Assembly: GCF_014648115.1 (NCBI RefSeq)
Contig: NZ_BMQM01000005.1
Coordinates: 127,875 to 191,874, forward strand
Direction of reading: 5' to 3'
From: Deinococcus seoulensis
Lineage (GTDB): Bacteria; Deinococcota; Deinococci; Deinococcales; Deinococcaceae
DNA: 64,000 bases
Part shown: in pieces, positions 10,080 through 22,016 of the stretch
How the letters are laid out: each line of letters opens with the position of its first letter
How positions within the stretch are numbered: the stretch's first letter is position 1
Made by a program: the position numbers and the translations under genes
The notes under the pieces: generated by a model
The model's database searches: none
What the model was told of the DNA's origin: nothing
Seen by the model: only the letters and a program-made list of their open reading frames with translations

Positions 10080-10751
10080 TTACTCTTCGGTGCTGGGCTT
10101 GACGTCGTCGAGGCTGACCTCGCCGTCGAGGACGGCGGCGGCTTCGCTCTCGGTGATCTCGCCAGCGGCGACCAGACCGGCCACCTGGGCGGCTTCCTGC
10201 TCGGCGGCCGCTTCGCCGTCGCTGAGACGGGGGGGCAGCACGCTGATGACGACCTGCTCGGCGTCACCGGCCAGTTTGCAGCCTTCGGGCAGTTTGATCT
10301 GACCGGCGGTGACGTGATCGCCGATGACGAGTTTGGTCACGTCGACGACCAGTTCCTGGGGGATGCGGCGGGGGCCGGGGGCCACGATGGCCAGGTTGTG
10401 CACGACGATGTCGAGCAGGCCGCCCATGACGACGCCCTGGCTCTTGCCGGTGGTGTGCACGGGCACGCTGACCTCGACAGGCTCACCGTAGGTGACCATG
10501 TAGAAGTCCACGTGGATGGGGGCGCGCTTGCGCTTGTCCATCTGCACGGCCTTGACCAGCGCGGGGAAGGTCTGGCCGCCCTCGACGGTGATGTCGAACA
10601 GGCCGGTGGTGCTCTGGGTGCGGAAGGCGCGGTCGAAGGCCTTCTTGTCGATGGCGAAGGAGACGTTGTTCTCCTTGTTGTAGGCGACGGCGGGGATCAT
10701 GCCTTCGGCCAGTTTTTCCTGGCTCTTGCGGGGTTTGGCGTTCAGTTCCAT
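10080..10751 (-). CDS. rplY: 50S ribosomal protein L25/CTC family
   Basis: 223 aa, long CTC form of L25, which binds 5S rRNA on the large subunit. Residues 1-90 match the L25 beta-barrel (starts MELNAKPRKSQEKLAEGMIPA) and residues 90-185 the TL5/CTC C-terminal domain (VMGGLLDIVVHNLAIVAPGPRRIP). An acidic, alanine-rich helical tail (186-223) follows, consistent with a third, shortened domain compared with D. radiodurans CTC. Start at 10751 has AAGGAGAG upstream. It is divergent from efp. Confidence 0.88.
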   Translation of the reverse strand: MELNAKPRKSQEKLAEGMIPAVAYNKENNVSFAIDKKAFDRAFRTQSTTGLFDITVEGGQTFPALVKAVQMDKRKRAPIHVDFYMVTYGEPVEVSVPVHTTGKSQGVVMGGLLDIVVHNLAIVAPGPRRIPQELVVDVTKLVIGDHVTAGQIKLPEGCKLAGDAEQVVISVLPPRLSDGEAAAEQEAAQVAGLVAAGEITESEAAAVLDGEVSLDDVKPSTEE

Positions 10752-10977
10752 GTGCTCTCTCCTTGGCGTTCTTCGCCGCCTCGCTCTCGCCGCGCGCCGG
10801 GGGTCCGGGGGCGGGGGCGGACGTGCAACCGTGACAGCATAGCAAACGCGCCCGCTCCGGTGGAAGGGCTGCGGGGGGGTCTGCTAGACTCCTATGCGTT
10901 GCCGCGCGGCGCCCCGCGTTCCCCTGCCCGGCAGGGGGGTGCGGAGGCGGCCCCGGCGGGAAAAAAAGGAGAATGAC

Positions 10978-11535
10978 ATGATCAGCGTTACTGAACTGCG
11001 CAACGGCACCAAAGTGGAAATGGACGGCGGCCTCTGGGAGTGCCTGGACTACTCGCACCTGAAGATGGGCCGCGGCGGCGCGAAGGTCGTCACGAAGTTC
11101 CGCAACATGGAGTCCGGCGCGATCGTGGACCGCACCTTCAACAGCGGCGAGAAACTGCAGGACATCTACGTGGAAGGCAAGACCATGCAGTACCTGTACA
11201 AGGACGGCGACGACTTCATGTTCATGGACATGGACACCTTCGAGCAGGTGCCGCTGTCGCCCACGCTGGTCGGTGACGCCGCGAAGTTCATGAAGGAGAA
11301 CACCGAGGTCGAGGTCGCCATGTACGGCGAGAAGGCCCTGAGCATCACGCTGCCCAACCAGGTGATCCTGAAGATCGTGGAGACCGACCCCGGCCTGCGC
11401 GGCGACACCGCCTCGGGCGGCACGAAGCCCGCCAAGCTGGAGACCGGCGCGACCGTGCAGGTGCCGCTGTTCGTGGAGCAGGACACCCTGGTGAAGGTCG
11501 ATACCCGCACCGGCGCTTACCTCAGCCGCGCCTGA
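10978..11535 (+). CDS. efp: translation elongation factor P
   Basis: 185 aa with the three beta-barrel domains of EF-P, which relieves ribosomes stalled on polyproline. The N-terminal domain tip reads LKMGRGGAK, so residue 32 is Arg rather than the modifiable Lys, as in Thermus EF-P. The C-terminal signature region GDTASGGTKPAKLETGA is present. Start ATG 10978 has AAAGGAGA nine bases upstream, so the in-frame extension to 10894 is rejected. A TAGACT at 10885-10890 may be the -10. A strong terminator follows. The genes just downstream encode proline-rich AccB, whose linker would need EF-P. Confidence 0.93.
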   Translation: MISVTELRNGTKVEMDGGLWECLDYSHLKMGRGGAKVVTKFRNMESGAIVDRTFNSGEKLQDIYVEGKTMQYLYKDGDDFMFMDMDTFEQVPLSPTLVGDAAKFMKENTEVEVAMYGEKALSITLPNQVILKIVETDPGLRGDTASGGTKPAKLETGATVQVPLFVEQDTLVKVDTRTGAYLSRA

Positions 11536-11547
11536 ACGTTCGTGCCT

Positions 11548-11587
11548 GAAGTGCCGCCCACTCCGGTGATCCGGTGGGCGGCACTTC
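11548..11587 (+). terminator. efp terminator
   Basis: Perfect 14-bp stem GAAGTGCCGCCCAC / GTGGGCGGCACTTC with a 12-nt loop starts 12 nt after the efp stop and is followed by a T-rich ACTTTGCTTT. A TAGACT at 11597-11602 just beyond may be the -10 for accB. Confidence 0.8.
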
Positions 11588-11713
11588 ACTTTGCTTTAGA
11601 CTCAGTCCAGTCAAACGAGCGTTAGGCAGCGGGTGACACCCCCTCCCCCCCCCGCACGGGGCATGATTGGGGGCAGCACCAACCTGCACCACACAGACCT
11701 TCAAGGAGGGGCC

Positions 11714-12259
<546 letters not shown>

Positions 12260-12350
12260 GAGGCAGAAGGCCGATAGAAGAAGGCAGAAGGCCACTCCCC
12301 GCCTGCGCTCTCGCCATCCGGCCCTGAGCCTTCTGCCATCGGCAAGGAGC
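12260..12350. repeat. degenerate heptamer array, accB-accC gap
   Basis: Period-7 units fill the gap: AGGCAGA AGGCCGA TAGAAGA AGGCAGA AGGCCAC, then in the opposite sense GCCCTGA GCCTTCT GCCATCG GCAAGGA. The final unit supplies the AAGGAG ribosome binding site of accC. Confidence 0.55.
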
Positions 12351-12357
12351 GAAGTTC

Positions 12358-13695
<1,338 letters not shown>

Positions 13696-13714
13696 ACCCC
13701 TCCACTGATCATCA

Positions 13715-13751
13715 AAAGCGGCGCATACACTGGAACGTGATGCGCCGCTTT
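13715..13751 (+). terminator. accC terminator overlapping the next gene's promoter and start
   Basis: AAAGCGGCGCAT (13715-13726) pairs perfectly with ATGCGCCGCTTT (13740-13751) around a 13-nt loop, 19 nt after the accC stop. The right arm begins with the ATG of the GGDEF gene, and TACACT at 13726-13731 lies at the start of the loop, 8 nt before that ATG. A leaderless transcript would carry only the right arm, so the hairpin would form only in read-through RNA. Confidence 0.6.
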
Positions 13752-14279
13752 CGCATATCGAGATACCCGTTCAAGCCACGCACGCCAGCGAGTAGATTCG
13801 AGGAAACGCATGACATATCCACTGGACTCCTCAACCGACGCAGCTGGGCACGACAGTTCGGCATTCAACACGATGGCAACGAGACTCAGCTGATCTCGCT
13901 CATGAACATTGATCACTTGAAGAGGTTTGATGACGTCTATGGGTTGCCCATGGGGGATCAGGCAGTCCGACTCGTCGCTTCCATTGCTTCACTTCACGCC
14001 TGCATGCTCGGACCCTATTCGCAGATCTATCGCGTGGGAGGCGATGAGATCGTCATTGTATGGCCTCCTCTGCCGGTGGCTGATGTCCGGCATCGAGCAG
14101 AAGCTATCCGCACGGCTATTGAATCGGTTGGCCCAGGCATCACCATGACTGTGGTCACAGCACAGGCACTCTCTTCAGACGAACCCGACATTCTGCTGGC
14201 ACGCCTGCGGAGCCTGATGGCCGTAACGAAGTCAGGAGGACGCAATCGCTCTGTACTTGAACTGGGAATACAGGGTTGA
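13740..14279 (+). CDS. degenerate GGDEF-domain protein
   Basis: 179 aa, little more than one GGDEF domain, with no sensor or membrane part. The signature loop is intact (RVGGDEIVI, GGDEI at 100-104), but the first metal-binding Asp of the usual DIDHFK motif is Asn (MNIDHLK, Asn56) and the guanine-contacting Asn is Asp (RFDD, Asp64), so diguanylate cyclase activity is doubtful; c-di-GMP or GTP binding is possible. Base composition is clearly lower in GC than the neighbours and rare codons such as ATA and AGA appear, suggesting transfer. The start at 13740 is 8 nt after TACACT and inside the accC terminator. It could be a remnant of a longer gene. Confidence 0.65.
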   Translation: MRRFRISRYPFKPRTPASRFEETHDISTGLLNRRSWARQFGIQHDGNETQLISLMNIDHLKRFDDVYGLPMGDQAVRLVASIASLHACMLGPYSQIYRVGGDEIVIVWPPLPVADVRHRAEAIRTAIESVGPGITMTVVTAQALSSDEPDILLARLRSLMAVTKSGGRNRSVLELGIQG

Positions 14280-14341
14280 TGCGCATTAAAATTTTTCCAA
14301 CAGACCGATCTATCTGATCTTGTAGCACGCAGGGGAACAAG

Positions 14342-14481
14342 TGATACGGATTCCGTTTGTTTCGCTGACAATCCGGAACTTCACCAGATTGCCAGCTCCA
14401 CGTCCGGAACCCGCCCTGCTCCTACTCGCATCCGCTCGGACCCAGCGGGCTTTGCAGCCCATTCAATCGGAGTCCGTACTA
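14342..14481. repeat. interspersed TGATACGG element, full-length copy
   Basis: Begins TGATACGGATTCCGTTTG and ends GAGTCCGTACTA, giving imperfect terminal inverted repeats. It sits 62 bp after the GGDEF gene and immediately before a second, unrelated inverted-repeat element. Confidence 0.75.
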
Positions 14482-14482
14482 C

Positions 14483-14649
14483 CAATGGTGCGGACAGGTT
14501 CATAACTTCATTGCAGACCAGCGATGAACACGCAGTGTTTACCCCTCCCCTTGAGGGGGGAGGCTGGGAGGGGGTGAGCAAGAATGGCGTTACAGAAGAC
14601 GTTTTCCATGCTTGTCCCCTCTGGCGCTCGAAAAGTGTCCGCACCATTG
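14483..14649. mobile_element. 167-bp element with perfect 14-bp terminal inverted repeats
   Basis: CAATGGTGCGGACA at 14483-14496 is the exact reverse complement of TGTCCGCACCATTG at 14636-14649. The interior has no gene but contains a G/C hairpin region (CCCCTCCCCTTGAGGGGGGA). One base separates its end from the acs stop codon (TAA, 14653-14651). The structure is that of a miniature inverted-repeat element; no transposase is encoded nearby. Confidence 0.55.
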
Positions 14650-14650
14650 A

Positions 14651-16624
<1,974 letters not shown>

Positions 16625-16745
16625 GCGGGGGAACCTCCGGGGGATGGGGCCGTCGGTGTGGCCCCGGACGCTGGGTCGGGCTGGTTGTGTGTGGAATTCA
16701 CTGTACTCGCCCAGAGGTGGGATTCCGGATGGGAACCCTGCACGG

Positions 16746-16760
16746 GTACCGCGCCGGTAC
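16746..16760. promoter_or_regulatory. inverted repeat upstream of acs
   Basis: GTACCG-CGC-CGGTAC, a perfect 6-3-6 inverted repeat about 120 bp before the acs start. Possible regulator site; no matching copy was noticed elsewhere. Confidence 0.3.
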
Positions 16761-16763
16761 TGC

Positions 16764-16804
16764 ACCCGGTTCAAGTTCCTGGGGTTCCGGTTCACCCGGT
16801 TCAG
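16764..16804. promoter_or_regulatory. ACCCGGTTCA motif cluster upstream of acs
   Basis: ACCCGGTTCAA (16764-16774) and ACCCGGTTCAG (16794-16804), with CCGGTTCA also between them, read TGAACCGGGT on the acs strand. The perfect palindrome TGAACC-G-GGTTCA occurs in front of the actP operon at 20249-20261, so a common activator or repressor of acetate genes is inferred. Confidence 0.4.
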
Positions 16805-18007
16805 GTCAGGGCTTCCTGGCCCCTCTGAAGCAGGCGGCCCTGCACGCGGCCTTCCAGGGCGAGCAGCAGCAGCGCGGCCATGAACGCCAGTCCGGCGATC
16901 ACGACCCACATGCCGCCCGCGCCCAGTGCCTGGAGAAGCGCGCCGCCCAGCAATGGGGCCAGCAGGGTCGCCAGGCCCGCCATGCTGCCCACCAGTCCGA
17001 TGTACGTGCCGCGCTGAGCGGGCGGGCCCAGTTCGCTGATGATCGTCTTGCTGATGCCGTACGCGATGATCTCCCCGGCAGTCCAGACCACGACGGCCAG
17101 CATGTGCGCCCACAGGGTGTGCGCCACGGCGTGCCCCAGGAAACCTGCGCCCAGCAGCGCGGCGCCCAGCGCCTGCCAGCGCGGGTGCCCGCTGCGGGCG
17201 ATCAGGTGCCCCAGTGGCAGGCCCAGCAGGACGACCAGGGCGCCGTTCACGGCGAGAACCTGTCCGTACTGCACGGCGCTGAAGCCCTGCTGCGCGAACA
17301 CCACGGCCAGCACCTTGTAACTCTGGTACGTCAGGCCGAACAGCAGCGAGGCGAGGCAGAACTGCCACAGCAGCAGGTCGCGTGGCAGCAACGGGCGGGC
17401 GTGTGCCGCCGCGTTCCGGGCGGGCCGGGCAGTGCGGGGATACAGCAGCGCCAGCAGCAGCGCGTAGGCGGCCATGGTGGCGGCGTCCAGCCAACAGCAG
17501 CCGCATGGACCGCCCGGCCAGCCAGCCGCCCAGCACGGGCGCGGTGGCGGCCCCGACGTTGATCGCCCAGTACAGCAGGTTGTACGCGCGGGTCCGCTGC
17601 GCGCCCTGCGTGAGTTCCGCGACCGCGGTGCTCGCGGCGGGTTTGTACAGCGCCGACAGCAGCGAGAAGCCCAGCACGCCCGCCGCCGTCCACCAGAAGC
17701 CCTGCGCCACGGACAGCGCCAGGATCATGACGGCCCCGCCGCTCAGAGCGAGGATCATGGTGAAGGCCGGGCCGCGCCGGTCGGTCAGCGGCCCACTCAG
17801 GCCCTCAGAGACGAAACGGCCCAGGCCCAGCATGGCCAGGATCACGCTGACCTGCGTGACGCTCAGGTGCGCCTGCGCGGTCAGGTAGAAGCCCAGCAGC
17901 GGCACCACGAACTCGCCCAGGCGGTTGAGCAGCGTGCCCCACCACAGCACCCAGAACCCGGTCGGGTAGGTGGAGGCGGCGCGGGTCAGGGCAGTCACGC
18001 GCGTCAT
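16801..18007 (-). pseudogene. MFS transporter gene with a frameshift
   Basis: Two overlapping frames together encode one major facilitator of about 400 aa. The first (from ATG 18007) gives six hydrophobic segments ending at [13 protein letters not shown]; the second resumes at [18 protein letters not shown] near 17490 and runs to the TGA at 16801 with the second set of helices. The total of 1207 nt is one base more than a multiple of three, and one extra base near 17494 (CCAACAG on the plus strand) restores the frame. It is either a recent inactivating mutation or a sequencing error. The sequence resembles drug or sugar efflux MFS proteins; the substrate is unknown. Confidence 0.75.
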
Positions 18008-18050
18008 GCTAGGGCACGTTGCAGGCGGGGGCATCCGCAACTCGGCAGAA

Positions 18051-18085
18051 GGGGGCCCGGCTGCCGCGTGGCGTCCGGGCCCCCT
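18051..18085 (-). terminator. actP terminator, displaced by a repeat
   Basis: GGGGGCCCGG / CCGGGCCCCC is a perfect 10-bp stem with a 14-nt loop, followed on the minus strand by TTCTGCC. It lies 150 bp after the actP stop with a whole repeat element in between. Confidence 0.6.
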
Positions 18086-18098
18086 CCTCTGTGCGGGT

Positions 18099-18236
18099 CA
18101 TACGGATTCCGTTTGTTTCGCCAGCAATCCGGAACTTCACCGGATTGCCGGCTCCACGTCCGGAACCCGCCCCACTCCCACTCGCTTCGCTCGGATTGAA
18201 TGGGCTGCAAAGCCCATTCAATCGGAGGCCGTATCA
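18099..18236. repeat. interspersed TGATACGG element, full-length copy
   Basis: Left end CATACGGATTCCGTTTG, right end ATCGGAGGCCGTATCA. The final TCA (18234-18236) is the TGA stop codon of actP on the minus strand. Confidence 0.75.
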
Positions 18237-19829
18237 GTCGTGCGCGGCGACGGTGCCGTCGGTGCCGGCGCCGGTGTAGGCGCGGAACTGCATGTCCTCG
18301 AAGTCGCGTTCATCCTGCGCTGCGTTGCGGCGGCCCGCGCCGATCATGGTGCCGATGTACGCGAACAGGAAGCCCATGGGGATGCTGATCAGGCCGGGGT
18401 TCTCCAGCGGGAAGATGGCGTTGGCCTGGATCAGGTGGCGGCCGGTCGTCAGGGTGTCCGGGTCGATCTTCATGATGTTCGGGCTGATGGCGATCAGCAG
18501 TACCGTGAACAGGATGCCGCCCACGATGCCCCACATGGCGCCGGTGGCGTTGAACTTGCGCCAGAACAGCGTGAACAGGATGACCGGGAGGTTGGCGCTG
18601 GCGGCCAGCGCGAAGGCCAGGGCAACCAGGAACGCGACGTTCTGCGTCTTGGCGAGCAGGCCCAGGATGATGGCGGCGATGCCGACGCCGACGGTGGCCA
18701 GACGTGCCACGCGGAACTGATCCTTCTCGCTGGCCTGTCCGCCTTTCAGGACGCCGTTGTAGATGTCGTGCGTGAAGCTGGTGCTGGCGCTGATGGTGAG
18801 GCCCGCGACGACCGCGAGGATGGTGGCGAAGGCCACGGCGGTCACGAAGGCCAGTCCGAACTCGCCGCCGACGGTGCCGGCTCCGCCGAACAGCGCCTGT
18901 GCCAGCAGGGGCGCAGCCATGTTGCCAGCCTTGTTGGCGGCCTCGATGGCGTCCTTGCCGAGCAGGACGTTCGCGGCGTTGCCCATGAAGGCAGTCATGA
19001 CGTAGAACGCGCCGATCAGGACCATGGCCCACACGACGCTCTTGCGGGCGTCCTGCGCGGTGGGCACCGTGAAGAAGCGCACCAGGATGTGCGGGAGGCC
19101 GGCGGTGCCGAGCACCAGCGCGAGGCACAGGCTGATCAGGTCGATGGGGTTCTTGTACTTCACGCCGGCGCCGAGGAATTCCGCGCCGTTCTTCGCCTCG
19201 ACCTGCCCGAGCAGATTGGAGAAGCTCCAGCCGAAGCGGTTGAGGATCAGCACCGTCATGACGATGGTGGCGAACATCAGCAGCATGGCCTTGATGATCT
19301 GCACCCAGGTGGTGGCCAGCATGCCGCCCACGACGACGTAGATGATCATCAGCACGCCCACGAGGGGAATGGCGACGTCGGCGCTGATGGCGCCCTTGGA
19401 GAGCAGGCTGATGAGTGAGCCGGCCCCGACGACCTGCGCGATCATGTAGAAGGTGCTGATCACGATGGTGCTGACGGCCGCGTAGGTGCGCACGCGCGGG
19501 TCTTTCAGGCGGTACACCAGCATGTCGGCCAGGGTGTACTTGCCGAGGTTGCGCAGCGGTTCGGCCACGATGAACAGCACGGTCAGGTACGCGATGAACC
19601 ACCCGACCGAGTACATGAAGCCGTCGTAGCCGTTCAGGGCGATCAGGCCGGTGATGCCCAGGAAGCTGGCGGCGCTCATGTAATCCCCGGCGATGGCGAT
19701 GCCGTTCTGCGTGGCGCTGATGCGGCCCCCGGCCACGTAGAAGTCCCCGGCGCTGGTGTTGCGCCCGCTGGCCCAGAAGGTGACGCCCAGCGTGATGGCG
19801 ACGATGATCGCGGCGAGCAGGAAGGTCAT
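18234..19829 (-). CDS. actP: cation/acetate symporter
   Basis: 531 aa, sodium:solute symporter family, 13 or so hydrophobic segments. Typical features are [29 protein letters not shown] near the N-terminus and the [13 protein letters not shown] segment. It imports acetate (and probably related short acids) with Na+. The start at 19829 overlaps the stop of the DUF485 gene by 4 nt. Neighbouring acs supplies the enzyme that activates the imported acetate. The stop codon coincides with the end of a repeat element. Confidence 0.93.
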   Translation of the reverse strand: MTFLLAAIIVAITLGVTFWASGRNTSAGDFYVAGGRISATQNGIAIAGDYMSAASFLGITGLIALNGYDGFMYSVGWFIAYLTVLFIVAEPLRNLGKYTLADMLVYRLKDPRVRTYAAVSTIVISTFYMIAQVVGAGSLISLLSKGAISADVAIPLVGVLMIIYVVVGGMLATTWVQIIKAMLLMFATIVMTVLILNRFGWSFSNLLGQVEAKNGAEFLGAGVKYKNPIDLISLCLALVLGTAGLPHILVRFFTVPTAQDARKSVVWAMVLIGAFYVMTAFMGNAANVLLGKDAIEAANKAGNMAAPLLAQALFGGAGTVGGEFGLAFVTAVAFATILAVVAGLTISASTSFTHDIYNGVLKGGQASEKDQFRVARLATVGVGIAAIILGLLAKTQNVAFLVALAFALAASANLPVILFTLFWRKFNATGAMWGIVGGILFTVLLIAISPNIMKIDPDTLTTGRHLIQANAIFPLENPGLISIPMGFLFAYIGTMIGAGRRNAAQDERDFEDMQFRAYTGAGTDGTVAAHD

Positions 19830-20128
19830 CGTTTGGCCTCTTCGGCCAGGCGGTCGAAGGTGCGGGCCTTGACGATGTACACGTACGCCATGATCCAGCC
19901 CATGGCGAACTCGGCGAACGCGAGCACGTAGCCGAAGGTGACGTTCCCGAAGACCTTGGTGGCCATCAGGGGTTTGTTGTATCCGGCCAGGACGGGCAGC
20001 AGGAAGTACAGCACCAGGAACGTGACGGTCATGATGATGGTGAAGGAGTTCCGCTGCGCGACCAGTTGCTGGTACGCGGCGTTTCTCGGGGCGGTGGTCT
20101 GGCCGGGCTGAACGCTGGATACGGTCAT
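19826..20128 (-). CDS. DUF485 (YjcH-like) membrane protein, partner of ActP
   Basis: 100 aa with two hydrophobic segments and a short polar N-terminus; the middle reads [22 protein letters not shown] as in the YjcH/DUF485 family, which is nearly always encoded directly before actP. The function is thought to be in assembly or activity of the permease. ATG at 20128 is preceded by AGGAGG at good spacing. It is the first gene of the acetate uptake operon, with two palindromes upstream. Confidence 0.9.
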   Translation of the reverse strand: MTVSSVQPGQTTAPRNAAYQQLVAQRNSFTIIMTVTFLVLYFLLPVLAGYNKPLMATKVFGNVTFGYVLAFAEFAMGWIMAYVYIVKARTFDRLAEEAKR

Positions 20129-20167
20129 GTGAACCTCCTGAAGAAGGGGTGCGCCGGGTGGAACCGT

Positions 20168-20191
20168 GCTCAAACGAACGGCCGTTTGAGC
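20168..20191. promoter_or_regulatory. perfect palindromic operator before the actP operon
   Basis: GCTCAAACG - AACGGC - CGTTTGAGC, 9-bp perfect half sites with a 6-nt centre, 40 bp before the DUF485 start. The AAACG...CGTTT form is common for TetR-family repressors. No TetR gene is in the window. Confidence 0.5.
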
Positions 20192-20248
20192 GTGAGAAGA
20201 ACTGTATGGGCTGGAGTTCAGCCTAGGAGTCCACCCCACCAAATGCAA

Positions 20249-20261
20249 TGAACCGGGTTCA
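20249..20261. promoter_or_regulatory. TGAACC-G-GGTTCA palindrome before the actP operon
   Basis: Perfect 6-1-6 palindrome 120 bp upstream of the DUF485 gene. Its half site is repeated in the acs upstream region, so it is a candidate acetate-regulon site. Confidence 0.4.
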
Positions 20262-20440
20262 ATATCTCCGTCCCTCCGCACGGAACAGCCAGCCGCACCC
20301 GACCATCCGCATGCATGAACAACAGCCCCACAGGAGTTTCCTTTCAAAAGAATTTCCCGGTGATCCGCACCGAATGCCAGCATTCCTGGCAGCGCGCGGC
20401 TGACCTGCCCCCCGCAAACCTGCTTACCGCAGACCGTCCG

Positions 20441-20596
20441 GCGGATTCCGTCTGTTTCGTTAACAACCCGGAATGACACCGGGTTGCCAACTCCACGCCC
20501 TTCAGTCCGCCTGTCTCCCACTCGCTCTGCGGCGCAGCTCTACGAGTCCGCTTGGATTGAACGGTTTTGCAAACCATTCGATCAGAGTCCGTATCA
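20441..20596. repeat. interspersed TGATACGG element, diverged copy
   Basis: Begins GCGGATTCCGTCTGTTTCG, contains the internal CCGGAATGACACCGGGTTGCC hairpin region, and ends AGAGTCCGTATCA. It is longer by about 15 bp than the standard copies and lies between the divergent actP operon and moaA. The rest of the 20262-20440 stretch shows no gene or clear site. Confidence 0.65.
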
Positions 20597-20677
20597 CACC
20601 CTGAAGGGGCAGCTTCCACTGGAGGGGCGGCCGCCGCGAATGGCGGCGTTCCCGCCAATTGGTGGCCCCCGGGCGGG

Positions 20678-20683
20678 TATGCT
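20678..20683 (+). promoter_or_regulatory. moaA -10 element, leaderless
   Basis: TATGCT ends 8 nt before the moaA ATG, so the mRNA probably starts at the start codon. Confidence 0.5.
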
Positions 20684-20691
20684 GCGGGATA

Positions 20692-21720
20692 ATGCTCGTC
20701 GACCAGTTGGGGCGTCCCCTCCGTGACCTGCGGATCAGTGTGACTGACCGCTGCAACCTGCGCTGCACGTACTGCATGCCGGCCGACGTGTTCGGCCCGG
20801 ATTACGCGTTCCTGCCGCGCGCCGAACTGCTGAGTTTCGAGGAGATCGAGCGGCTGGCGCGGGCCTTCGTGAACCTGGGGGTGCGCAAGCTGCGCGTCAC
20901 GGGCGGCGAACCGACCCTGCGGCGCGACCTGCCGGACCTGATCGGGCGGCTCTCCGGTATCGGGGGCGTGCAGGACATCGCCATGACCACCAACGGGCTG
21001 CTGCTGCCGCGCATGGCGGCCGACCTGAAGGCGGCGGGCCTGGACCGCGTGACGGTCAGCATCGACAGCCTGGACCCCGAGGTGTTCGGGCGCATGAACG
21101 GGCTGGGCACGCACCCGCAGCGGGTGCTGGACGGCATCGAGGCGGCCCTGACGGCGGGCCTGGGCGTGAAGATCAACACGGTCGTGCAGCGCGGCGTGAA
21201 CGACGGGGGCCTGCGTGAGCTGTGGCTGGCGCTGCGGGACCTCGCTCCGGTGCGCTTTATCGAGTTCATGGATGTGGGGAACCACAACGGCTGGAACATG
21301 GACAGCGTGGTGCCCAGCCGCGAGGTGCTGGCGCGACTGGCGGGCGACGACACGCACTTTGCGCCGGTGAATCCGGAGTACCGGGGCGAGGTGGCCGCGC
21401 GCCACACGGACGGGCAGGGGCACGAGGTGGGTCTGATCAGTTCCGTGACCGCGCCGTTCTGCGGGGACTGCTCGCGGGCGCGGATCTCGGCGGTGGGCAC
21501 GCTGTACTCGTGCCTGTTCGCGTCGGGCGGGACGGACCTGCGCGGCCCGATGCGGGGCACGCCGGGGCAGGCGGCCCTGGATGACGCGGGGCTGGAGGCA
21601 CTGATTGCCGGGGTGTGGCGGGAGCGCCGCGACCGGTACAGTGAGGAGCGCGGGGAACTCACGGCGGCCAGCCGCGAGGCGCGTGCCGGGAAGGTCGAGA
21701 TGTCCCACATCGGCGGGTAG
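20692..21720 (+). CDS. moaA: GTP 3',8-cyclase MoaA
   Basis: 342-aa radical SAM enzyme that converts GTP to 3',8-cH2GTP, the first step of molybdenum cofactor synthesis. The SAM cluster cysteines are Cys21, Cys25 and Cys28 (CNLRCTYCMP). The C-terminal cluster cysteines appear in CGDCSRARISAVGTLYSC. The protein ends in the conserved double glycine (MSHIGG) needed for catalysis. The start at 20692 follows a -10 element directly. It stands alone; other mo- genes are not in the window. Confidence 0.95.
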   Translation: MLVDQLGRPLRDLRISVTDRCNLRCTYCMPADVFGPDYAFLPRAELLSFEEIERLARAFVNLGVRKLRVTGGEPTLRRDLPDLIGRLSGIGGVQDIAMTTNGLLLPRMAADLKAAGLDRVTVSIDSLDPEVFGRMNGLGTHPQRVLDGIEAALTAGLGVKINTVVQRGVNDGGLRELWLALRDLAPVRFIEFMDVGNHNGWNMDSVVPSREVLARLAGDDTHFAPVNPEYRGEVAARHTDGQGHEVGLISSVTAPFCGDCSRARISAVGTLYSCLFASGGTDLRGPMRGTPGQAALDDAGLEALIAGVWRERRDRYSEERGELTAASREARAGKVEMSHIGG

Positions 21721-21947
21721 GATCAGGTGCGCCGGGGATCACGTTGACAGTACCGTGGCGTGCGGGGAGGCAGTCGGTCAACGGAGGATTGGTCTGCTGG
21801 GTGGGCCTTTTCGGGCTGTAAAAGAGCGTGATCTGCGCCTGATACCAGCAACCGGGTATTCATTTTTATCTCTTTGGTGCGTTCAACTTTTCAAACGATC
21901 AGCTCCCTAACGCTCGTTGTACCGGACCGCGTGACAGCTAGACAAGC

Positions 21948-21976
21948 TTGTGTACCTGTGACACTAACCTTAAGAT
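21948..21976 (+). promoter_or_regulatory. sigma-70 type promoter of the gntR gene
   Basis: TTGTGT - 17 nt - TAAGAT, placing the transcription start about 35 nt before the gntR ATG. The spacer overlaps GTGTACCTGTGACAC, an imperfect palindrome that might be an operator. Confidence 0.5.
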
Positions 21977-22016
21977 GAGACTGGCTCCGCCCGCCAGCGG
22001 ACACCCGGAGGGATGC

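Noticed and set aside
10894..10977. Longer start for EF-P
   Set aside because: The extension is Arg-rich and a strong ribosome binding site lies directly before MISVTEL, the conserved N-terminus.
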